In this document: positions 1 to 6,240 of the stretch, one piece after another
Layout of the letters: each line of letters starts with the position of its first letter
Position numbering within the stretch: the first letter of the stretch is position 1
NCBI GenBank assembly: GCA_944363655.1
Contig: CALVUU010000032.1
Span: 1-9,485 of the forward strand
Source of the DNA: an uncultured Bacilli bacterium
Lineage (GTDB): Bacteria; Bacillota_I; Bacilli_A; RF39; UBA660
Reading direction: 5' to 3'
Length of the DNA: 9,485 nt
Program-made: the position numbers and the translations under genes
Notes under the pieces: model-generated
What the model was told of the DNA's origin: nothing
Seen by the model: only the letters and a program-made list of their open reading frames with translations
The model's database searches: none

Positions 1-198
1 ATAGAGTTAAAGCATGATAGTAATATGGAAATTGAAATTAGAGCTAATATGCTTTATGTATTAGAATTAATTAGAGAAAAATTAGAAAATGAAGGTATTA
101 AAATTAATTCTGTAGAATTAGATAATGCTATTTGGCAGATGGGAACGAAGAAGAAAAATGCAAATCCATATCATCATACAATTACAATATTTTATTAA
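1..198 (+). CDS. C-terminal end of a queuosine-salvage-like protein (DUF2419/QNG1 family), 5' part outside window
   Basis: The frame is open from base 1 and ends at TAA 196-198, giving the last 65 residues of a protein. The fragment has an acidic-hydrophobic helix (EIEIRANMLYVLELIRE), then a segment with LDNAIWQMG, and ends in NPYHHTITIFY. From memory, members of the queuosine salvage family (queuosine 5'-phosphate N-glycosylase, human QNG1) end in a very similar way, with an IDxxLW element followed by PFHRxRCIYY at the extreme C-terminus. That family releases queuine for reuse in tRNA. The catalytic part lies upstream of the window, so the function is inferred from the tail only. A gap of 113 bases and a new promoter separate it from the next small ORF, so it probably belongs to a different transcription unit. 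No clear terminator follows it. Confidence 0.6.
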   Translation: MELKHDSNMEIEIRANMLYVLELIREKLENEGIKINSVELDNAIWQMGTKKKNANPYHHTITIFY

Positions 199-254
199 TA
201 CTTTTAATATTGATGTTCTACTAAAAAATATGTGTAACTATTTGTAAAAAGATA

Positions 255-283
255 TTGACACCTCTAAATATTAGTGATAAATT
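255..283 (+). promoter_or_regulatory. Sigma-A-type promoter for the leader and operon
   Basis: A perfect -35 hexamer TTGACA (255-260) is followed after 17 bases by TAAATT (278-283). The -10 is preceded by TG at 275-276, making an extended -10 (TGATAAATT). Transcription would start near 290, just ahead of the ribosome binding site of the 34-codon leader ORF. Confidence 0.6.
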
Positions 284-306
284 AATTATTAATATTTGAA
301 GAGGTG
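259..306. repeat. Inverted repeat across the promoter and leader ribosome binding site
   Basis: CACCTCTAAATATT (259-272) is the reverse complement of the sequence at 291-306 (AATATTT, then GA, then AGAGGTG) apart from two extra bases in the right arm. The arms flank the -10 region. The right arm contains the Shine-Dalgarno sequence of the leader ORF. If transcription starts near 290 only the right arm is transcribed, so the dyad would act as DNA, for example as a repressor operator. If an upstream promoter is used, the RNA could fold and hide the ribosome binding site. No regulator is identified. Confidence 0.45.
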
Positions 307-311
307 GAGTT

Positions 312-416
312 ATGAGTGTAGTTTTCAAAGGGAAATATAATATTAAATCTATTTTAATGATTACAATATTTTCTTTAATTATGCTTTCATGCTCTTTATC
401 TTTAAAATGGTGTTGA
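312..416 (+). CDS. 34-residue hydrophobic leader peptide
   Basis: A short ORF starts at ATG 312, with GAGGTGG (301-307) five bases upstream, and stops at TGA 414-416. The peptide has a basic N-terminal third (FKGKYNIK), a hydrophobic core (ILMITIFSLIMLSC) and ends in LKWC. Its stop codon overlaps the first bases of a strong intrinsic terminator that stands directly in front of the Rel-type gene. This arrangement is typical of leader peptides that control downstream genes by ribosome-mediated transcription attenuation: a ribosome paused on the last codons would cover the 5' arm of the terminator. The Trp-Cys ending could make pausing sensitive to the supply of those amino acids, or a ribosome-targeting drug could cause the pause; both ideas are inference. 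Alternatively it is a tiny membrane peptide or a lipoprotein-signal-like peptide (IMLSC resembles a weak lipobox). No homologue is recognised. Confidence 0.55.
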   Translation: MSVVFKGKYNIKSILMITIFSLIMLSCSLSLKWC

Positions 417-454
417 CACTGGGGCGATTCATCGCCTTGGTGTCTTTTTCTTTT
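415..454 (+). terminator. Intrinsic terminator acting as attenuator before the Rel-type gene
   Basis: The arms GACACTGGGGCGAT (415-428) and ATCGCCTTGGTGTC (431-444) pair over 14 positions, including three G-U pairs, and are followed by TTTTTCTTTT (445-454). The stem starts inside the stop codon of the 34-codon leader ORF. The run of T ends 14 bases before the ATG of the Rel-type gene, so the terminator sits between the promoter and the operon and must be passed for expression. Confidence 0.85.
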
Positions 455-468
455 ATGGGAGGTGTTAT

Positions 469-1878
469 ATGAATAATTTAACTATTAATAATTTGCTTGC
501 TAAAATTGCTGAGTATAATAATGGAGAAATTGATATTATTAGAAAGGTATATTCTTATGCTGAAGAATTGCATAAAGGACAAAAACGTCAGAGTGGAGAA
601 GATTATATTACTCATCCTTTGAATGTTGCTTATATTCTTGCTGATATGCACGCTGATAGAGATACAGTTTGTGCTGGACTTTTGCATGATACTTTGGAAG
701 ATACAAGTATTACTAAAGAAGATATTGCTAGTATCTTTAATAAAGACATTGCTAATCTAGTAGATGGAGTAACAAAGATTAGTAAGATGAATTTCTCGTC
801 AAAACAAGATCAAAATCTTGCTAATACAAGAAAGATAATTACAAGTATTACTGAAGATGTAAGAATTATTATTATAAAGCTCGCAGATAGACTTCATAAT
901 ATGAGAACATTAGGCTTTAAGTCCGAATTTAAGCAAAAAGAAAATGCTGTGGAAACTATGGATATTTTTGTTCCACTTGCTTACTATATAGGTGCTTATC
1001 GTATTAAAAGTGAACTTGAAGATTTATCATTACAATATCTTTATCCTGATAAGTATAAGAGGATTGAAGATATTAAATTAAGAATAGAAGATGATAGTAA
1101 ACATTGTTTAGAAGAAATGTTACAAACTATAAATGCGATATTAAATGATAAAGATATACCTCACGAAATAAAAGTAAGAACTAAAAACATCTATGGAATA
1201 TATAAAAGAATGGAACAAGGACATAAATTATCAGATATACATGATTTGTTATCACTTAAAATAATAGTAGATACTATTGCTAATTGTTATCAGACTCTTG
1301 GCTTAATTCATTCAAAATATCATCCAATAAATGATAAATTTAAAGATTATATACATAATCCTAAGACTAATATGTATAGGTCACTTCATACTACGGTATT
1401 TGGTGAAGATAATAGATTAGTGCAAACACAAATTAGAACGTTTGATATGGATAAGGTTGCATCATTTGGATTAACTGCATATTGGGATATTAATAAAAGA
1501 GAAGCTAGAAATGTAATGCAAGCTGATTTAAAGGACAGATATCAATTCTTTAAATCACTAGTTGAAATAAATAGTGTTTTTGCAGACAATCAGGAGTTTG
1601 TTAGTCAAGTTAAAAGAGAATTATTTACAGATAAAGTTTATGTATATACTCCAAAAGGTGAAATTGTAGAATTGCCTAAAGGCTCAACTGCTATAGACTT
1701 TGCCTATAAGATTCATTCTGATATAGGAAATACTATGGTATCCGCAGTTGCTAATAACAAACCTGTTGAAGCAGATTATGTATTACAGAATAAAGACAGG
1801 GTTAGGATTATCACAGATATTTTATCTTATGGTCCTAGAGAAGAATGGCTAGATAAAGTTAAAACTACTAAAGCATAA
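469..1878 (+). CDS. Short Rel/SpoT-type (p)ppGpp hydrolase with synthetase-like domain and TGS, no C-terminal sensor domains
   Basis: This is a 469-residue RelA/SpoT homologue that acts on the alarmone (p)ppGpp. The HD hydrolase domain (about 20-170) keeps the expected active-site residues: R40, H49 in THP, HD at 73-74, ED at 77-78, D140 and N144 in KLADRLHNMRTL. The synthetase domain (about 200-345) has RTKNIYGIYKRM, D259, and DKFKDYI followed by NMYRSLHTTV. However, the family's EVQIRT motif reads QTQIRT (319-324), so the catalytic glutamate (E323 in Streptococcus Rel) is Gln319. A TGS domain follows (about 386-450). The protein stops after GPREEWLDKVKTTKA, where long Rel proteins (over 700 aa) continue into helical, zinc-finger and ACT domains. 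Those ribosome-contacting parts are absent. I infer a hydrolase-dominant or hydrolase-only enzyme. GGGAGGTG (457-464) precedes ATG 469. It is the first main gene of the operon, directly after the attenuator. Confidence 0.9.
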   Translation: MNNLTINNLLAKIAEYNNGEIDIIRKVYSYAEELHKGQKRQSGEDYITHPLNVAYILADMHADRDTVCAGLLHDTLEDTSITKEDIASIFNKDIANLVDGVTKISKMNFSSKQDQNLANTRKIITSITEDVRIIIIKLADRLHNMRTLGFKSEFKQKENAVETMDIFVPLAYYIGAYRIKSELEDLSLQYLYPDKYKRIEDIKLRIEDDSKHCLEEMLQTINAILNDKDIPHEIKVRTKNIYGIYKRMEQGHKLSDIHDLLSLKIIVDTIANCYQTLGLIHSKYHPINDKFKDYIHNPKTNMYRSLHTTVFGEDNRLVQTQIRTFDMDKVASFGLTAYWDINKREARNVMQADLKDRYQFFKSLVEINSVFADNQEFVSQVKRELFTDKVYVYTPKGEIVELPKGSTAIDFAYKIHSDIGNTMVSAVANNKPVEADYVLQNKDRVRIITDILSYGPREEWLDKVKTTKA

Positions 1879-1912
1879 GGGAATTTATTAAATAATATTA
1901 AGAGGTGAAAGA

Positions 1913-3388
1913 ATGAAACAAATAGTTAATAAAAATAATAAAATATATGCAAAGAAATGTTTTGAAAAAGCAGTAGATATAGGTTTGAAATTTAAAACAG
2001 AACAAGATGTGACGAAAGAACATTTAGATAAGACTTTTTTAGATGCTATTTCAGAATTGCCTGTAAAGGAAAGTGATACAGAAACTATTCTTGAAGAGTT
2101 TAAAAATAAAATATTACCATATTGTACTAATTTTTCTAACGAAAAATTTACTGGTTTTCCTGATGCTGGGAACTCTATTTCTGGAATAACAGGGGCAATT
2201 TTATCGGATTTTCTTCAACAAAATTTGATAAATTCTTCCTTTTGTGCACCAGCAGCAACTTTTATGGAAATAGCAGTTATTAAGTGGTTGAGAGAAATAA
2301 TTGGATACCAAGTTAATAAAATAGAAAACATTTGGGATGTTGGAGGGATAATTACTTATGGGGGTACAGGAAGTAATACAACAGCGATGTTATTAGCAAG
2401 AGAGAATTTTCATAATAATACAATGATAGAAGGAGTTACTGACCCACAGAAATATAAAATTATAATTCCAAAAGGCATAGGACACTATAGTATAAGAAGT
2501 GCCTCAATGTGGATAGGGTGTGGTGATAATGTAATTGAGGTTGATACTAATGATTTTAAATATGATTTGAAAAAATTAAAACTTGCATTAGAAGAAAATA
2601 AGGGTAAAGTTATGTGTGTTGTTGTTTATGTTGGTGATAGCAGAACTATGACAATTGATAATTTGAAAGGAATTTATGAAATAGTTAAAAGTCATGATAA
2701 AAATATTTGGTTACACGCTGATGCTTGCCATGGCTTTTCATTAGCTTTTTCAAAGAAATTAAAATATAAATTAGATGGACTTGAATTATATGACAGCATT
2801 TCAACAGATCCGCATAAAGTGCTAGCAATACCATATTGTATAAGTGCTTTGTTAGTAAAAGATCCTCAAAAGATGAAATTAATAACATCAACATCCGATT
2901 TAATAATGCAAGAAGATTTTGCATATGGTCAAATTACTCCATTTATTGGTTCAAAGAGTTGGATTTCTTTAAAATTGTGGTTTGCAATGAAAAGCTTCGG
3001 AATTGAGGGATATGGAAGATTAATTGAAAATAGATGTAATATGGCAAATTATTTAAAGTCTCAAATTGAAAAAAGTAATAATTTTATTGTTTTGAATGAT
3101 GTAAATATTAATTCAGTAGTATTTATGTATGTAAAAGGTAAAAGAAATTTGTCTAACATTGATATTGATGAATTAAATCAAAAGAATTTAGAACTATATT
3201 ATAAGATAATGAAGGAAGGCAAGTATTATTTACATAAATTTAGTATTCCTGATAATAAAGGTATTATTAAAAAGGATGCAATACTATATCCTCTTAGATA
3301 TATGTCTGGTAATGATAATATTACTAAGGATGATATTAATGAAATGTTATCATATATAAATAATCTTGCAGAGGTGAATTATGAATAA
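1913..3388 (+). CDS. PLP-dependent group II amino acid decarboxylase, substrate unknown
   Basis: This 491-residue cytosolic PLP enzyme belongs to the group II decarboxylase fold (glutamate, aromatic amino acid, tyrosine and diaminobutyrate decarboxylases). Visible hallmarks are the substrate-side segment around GFPDAGNS (81-88) and APAATFMEIAVIKWL (112-126); the phosphate-binding GGTGSNTTAMLLAR (150-163); HYS at 191-193, whose His stacks on the cofactor; HADACHG (268-274), with the Asp that contacts the pyridine nitrogen; and STDPHKVL (297-304), with K302 as the PLP Schiff-base lysine. Length is normal for the family and the frame is intact. The residues seen do not fix the substrate. It begins 34 bases after the Rel-type gene with AGAGGTG (1901-1907) at good spacing, and overlaps the next gene by 8 bases, so it is co-transcribed and probably translationally coupled. 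It would make an amine from an amino acid or amino-acid-like intermediate. Confidence 0.88.
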   Translation: MKQIVNKNNKIYAKKCFEKAVDIGLKFKTEQDVTKEHLDKTFLDAISELPVKESDTETILEEFKNKILPYCTNFSNEKFTGFPDAGNSISGITGAILSDFLQQNLINSSFCAPAATFMEIAVIKWLREIIGYQVNKIENIWDVGGIITYGGTGSNTTAMLLARENFHNNTMIEGVTDPQKYKIIIPKGIGHYSIRSASMWIGCGDNVIEVDTNDFKYDLKKLKLALEENKGKVMCVVVYVGDSRTMTIDNLKGIYEIVKSHDKNIWLHADACHGFSLAFSKKLKYKLDGLELYDSISTDPHKVLAIPYCISALLVKDPQKMKLITSTSDLIMQEDFAYGQITPFIGSKSWISLKLWFAMKSFGIEGYGRLIENRCNMANYLKSQIEKSNNFIVLNDVNINSVVFMYVKGKRNLSNIDIDELNQKNLELYYKIMKEGKYYLHKFSIPDNKGIIKKDAILYPLRYMSGNDNITKDDINEMLSYINNLAEVNYE

Positions 3389-4016
3389 TATCTGTAAAGC
3401 ATATTGTAATATGATTAATAAAGAGTTTGATGATGTTATTAAATCAATAATTATTTATGGATCAAATATATATAATTCTAGCAGTAGTGATTTAGATATT
3501 TGCTTAATTTCAAATGACATTGATGATTTAAAGCGAAAAAAAATAATATTGGAAACTTTAAGCTTTCACAAATATTATAATTTAAAAATAGATGAAGAAA
3601 TTCCACATGAAAATAAACTATTATATACTAAGGATGAAGTAAATAGTACATTATCTAATCCCCCATTTTATAAAAATGGAATTGTAGTAATAAAAGATAT
3701 AGTTAAAAGTAATGAATTTTTATCATCTAATGAAATGAAACAAAGATTATTATTAAATATATTAACAACAGACCATTTAACTATTGGTGAGTCAACAAGT
3801 GATTATGAATTAAAAGCATGGGAAATAATGATTGATGTAATTACTAAATTTTATAAATTAGATAAATCGTCAGAAGAGGAAATTCTTGAATGCATGTATA
3901 AAAATAAGTTAACTGGTGCTGAAGGAGAAATGTATTTAGGATACAAAAAAAACCATCCAGCTAAAGAAAAATATCTAAAAAGAAAAATTCATGAGGTGGT
4001 AGGATGGGATGATTGA
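3381..4016 (+). CDS. DNA polymerase beta-type nucleotidyltransferase
   Basis: This 211-residue protein has a minimal nucleotidyltransferase core. IIIYGSNIYNSSSSDLDI (23-40) contains the GS motif (27-28) and the two metal-binding aspartates D37 and D39. LKIDEEIP (68-75) follows and supplies the third carboxylate (D71 or a neighbour). The C-terminal half is helical and includes LLLNILTTDHL and, near the end, GEMYLGYKK. It would transfer a nucleotide from an NTP to a small molecule, protein or nucleic acid; the acceptor cannot be read from the sequence. It differs from short MNT-type antitoxin nucleotidyltransferases in length and in having no HEPN partner beside it. ATG 3381 follows GAGGTG (3371-3376) and overlaps the decarboxylase end by 8 bases. 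Its own end overlaps the start of the broken aminotransferase gene by 8 bases. This tight packing ties it to the same pathway. Confidence 0.75.
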   Translation: MNNICKAYCNMINKEFDDVIKSIIIYGSNIYNSSSSDLDICLISNDIDDLKRKKIILETLSFHKYYNLKIDEEIPHENKLLYTKDEVNSTLSNPPFYKNGIVVIKDIVKSNEFLSSNEMKQRLLLNILTTDHLTIGESTSDYELKAWEIMIDVITKFYKLDKSSEEEILECMYKNKLTGAEGEMYLGYKKNHPAKEKYLKRKIHEVVGWDD

Positions 4017-5023
4017 TTTATCAAAAAAATTGCTTTTATCCTAACAAAATGATTTATGAAACATTAAAAAATGGAGTAGATAATATTAAATCATATACTA
4101 ATGATTATGTTAAATTTGAAAATACTAAATTTTAAAAAAATATAATATTAGTTCTAATAATACTGTAGTTACAAATTGTACTATGGAAGCAATGGATTTA
4201 GTATTTAGGAGTTTAAAATTAAACATTTTAGGAATTTTTAATCCAACTTTTTGGGTAATAAAAGAGGCTGCAGAGAAGAATTCCGTTATGGTTTTGTAGA
4301 AAAAAGATAGATATTTCAAATTGTTATAATGAAGTAGAAATAAATGAATTATCATCAAATTCTGATATTATATATTTATGTAACGATAATAATCCAACAC
4401 TAAATTATATTGATTCCAATAAATTATTAAAAATTATTAAAGAAAATGCCAACTACTTTTTTATTGTTGATGAAACAATTTTAACTTTTAATATAGATTT
4501 TGATAATAAAACATTAATTAAAAATGTTAATGAATTTGATAATTTAATTGTTTTACTTTCTTTATCAAAAAATTTTGGCATTTGTGGTTTAAGATGTGCT
4601 TTAATCTTTGCTAGTGAAAAATTAACAAATAAATTTAGAAATAAACAAATGCTACATAGCACTAATATAATTTCTTGTTCATTTATTAAAAATAATATGG
4701 ATGAATTTATGAAACTAAAAAATGCAGAATTAAAATAAGAGAAAACTTTAGATATTTTATTGAAACTGTTTATAAAGATATATTAAAAAGGATTATTTAT
4801 AATGGAAGTTCGTTTATTTTAGCAAAGTTGAATTATAATATTGATTATGATGATTTTATAAGTTTTGTAGAAAAAATGGAGTAATAATTTCTCCAGTTAA
4901 TAAATACTATCCTTGCTTACCATTAAATTATATTAGAATAAGTTCAGGGAAAAAGGATCTTACAAAATTAATTTCTATAATTAGAAAATATAAGGAGGAA
5001 AAACATGAAAAAGTTTATATTGA
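4009..5023 (+). pseudogene. Broken PLP aminotransferase of the HisC/CobD (class I/II) type
   Basis: Joining three frames gives one continuous protein. It starts MIDLSKK at ATG 4009, with GAGGTGG at 3993-3999, and continues FYPNKMIYETLKNG, TNCTMEAMDLVFRSL, a FNPTFW segment, LCNDNNPT (the NPxNPT-like loop), FFIVDET, and LSLSKNFGICGLR with the PLP lysine codon at 4568-4570. These are the ordered landmarks of histidinol-phosphate aminotransferase and threonine-phosphate decarboxylase relatives. The frame breaks at A7 4023-4029 (one base too many or two too few), T4 4130-4133 (one short), T4/A6 4292-4305 (net one extra or two short), A4 4732-4735 (one short) and A6 4871-4876 (one short). With one A restored at 5008-5012 its stop would be TGA 5021-5023, overlapping the next gene's start. 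It cannot make a full product as read. Either the gene is decaying or the homopolymers were miscalled. The substrate is unknown. Confidence 0.8.
4993..4998 (+). promoter_or_regulatory. Shine-Dalgarno site that fixes the radical SAM gene start
   Basis: AGGAGG lies six bases before ATG 5005. It shows that the radical SAM reading begins there, not at the GTG at 5038-5040, although a missing A just after the ATG breaks the frame. Confidence 0.7.
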
Positions 5024-6139
5024 GTCTAATGAATGTGCAGTGTTAAGACATGAGACTTATAAAATAGTTAAAGAAAATAATTTTAAAGAAGCTAATACTA
5101 CAGAAAATTTCGATTATATAATTATGACTGGTTGTAGTGTAGTTGATGTTAATGAAGATTTTGCTATAGTAATATTAAAAAGACTTTATAGTCAAAATAA
5201 AGATTATGCAAAAATTACAGTTGCTGGTTGTGTTCCAACTATTTCTAAAGAAAGAATAGAGAACATATCACCAGATATAATTCAAATTAGGAATGAAGAT
5301 ATGAAAAGGTTTGATGAAATTTTTTATTCAAATAAAAAATTAGAAGAAATTAACTTTAATATTAATCTAGAGAGACATCATTCATCTGGCGATCCACAAA
5401 TAGTTGTATCACAAGATGAATTAGATGATTTAAATTTCGTACATATAATTGATGATTTATGTGATGATACAAAAGCAACTAATCAATTCATATACTCAAC
5501 TAGTGGAATACATCTATGGAGAGAAAATGATTTATATGAAATACGTGTTTCATATGGTTGCTCAAGTAATTGTAGTTATTGTGTAACTAAACTAGCAATA
5601 GGCGATTTCAAAAGTGTACCTGAAAAAACAGTTTTAATTCAAACAGAAGAAGCAAAAAATATAGGATACAAATGAATCATGATAGTTGGTGATGAAATAT
5701 GCGCTTGGCATGATAATGAAAAAATATATCTGATTTAATTAATGATATAATTAGTATTGATCCTGAATTTAAAATAAGCATCAGATATATTCATTTATTA
5801 AAATTTATTAATATGCTAAAAGAAGAAAATGCAGAAAATCTAGATGATATTTTTTTAAATCAAAATGATAAAAATGAATTTTTTGATATTTTAGAAGAAA
5901 CTAGAAAACAATATGATAAAAATGAATTTTATATTACAATAAATGGTTCAATTGGAAATGATGAAAAAAGAACAAATAATTCTATGTGCCCAGCAGGAGA
6001 AGATTTTGTAATTATAGCTCCCAATTATAAATTTTATCCTTGTAATGGTCTAAATTATGATAAATATTGTATAGACCATTTGGATGATACAGGCATATAT
6101 ATAGATAAAAAAATAGAGCATAGTAAAAAACGTGTTTAG
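5005..6139 (+). pseudogene. Broken MiaB-like radical SAM protein with a SPASM-like C-terminal segment
   Basis: The reconstructed protein starts MKK(V)YIESNECAV at ATG 5005. The MiaB/RimO-type N-terminal domain shows three cysteines in the expected order: NEC, TGCSV and AGCVP. The radical SAM motif follows as SYGCSSNCSYC (codons near 5552-5582), a CxxxCxxC that binds the SAM cluster. After FKISIRYIHLLKFIN the methylthiotransferase resemblance stops. The tail (5813-6139) instead has MCPAGEDF and NYKFYPCNGLNYDKYC, which resembles a SPASM auxiliary-cluster domain; no TRAM domain is seen. Lesions are one A missing in 5008-5012, TGA at 5673-5675 where GYKWI would be expected, and one A missing in 5719-5724. 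Between lesions the frames are long and open (5013-5672 and 5723-6136). It would have done sulfur insertion or another radical modification on an unknown substrate. As read it is inactive. Confidence 0.78.
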
Positions 6140-6187
6140 CACTAAAAAGGCAATTATAAATTTTATTCAATGAAAAATTTAAAAAAC

Positions 6188-6216
6188 TTGCTTAATTTAT
6201 ACAATTATGGTATAGT
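6188..6216 (+). promoter_or_regulatory. Promoter for the first methionyl-tRNA synthetase gene
   Basis: TTGCTT (6188-6193), a 17-base spacer, then TATAGT (6211-6216) preceded by TGG (6208-6210), which gives an extended -10. Transcription near 6222 leaves a short leader of about 20 bases carrying AGGAGGGGG (6227-6235). The gene can therefore be expressed independently of the broken operon upstream, and there is no room for a T-box. The rest of 6140-6240 shows no gene. Confidence 0.65.
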
Positions 6217-6240
6217 AAGTAACTTAGGAGGGGGATTATT

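Noticed and set aside
478..687. Minus-strand open frame within the Rel-type gene
   Set aside because: It lies opposite a well-supported gene, has no recognisable domain, and arises from AT-rich codon complementarity. The same applies to minus-strand frames at 2685-2924, 4125-4358 and 4453-4662.
3381..4016. MNT/HEPN toxin-antitoxin module
   Set aside because: No HEPN-type partner lies next to it; the neighbours are PLP enzymes with overlapping frames.
4023..4305. Programmed frameshifting to express the aminotransferase
   Set aside because: At least three shifts in different directions would be needed within 300 bases, with no stimulatory structure or conserved slippery heptamer context seen.
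5673..5675. TGA read as tryptophan or selenocysteine
   Set aside because: TGA ends the intact nucleotidyltransferase and the leader ORF, and Trp is TGG in the intact genes. The same gene also has two frame breaks, so a nonsense mutation is simpler.
5040..5675. Independent radical SAM gene starting with GTG near 5040
   Set aside because: The domain's first cysteine motif lies upstream of this point, and a strong Shine-Dalgarno site with ATG at 5005 marks the true start. The frame break between them explains the short frame.
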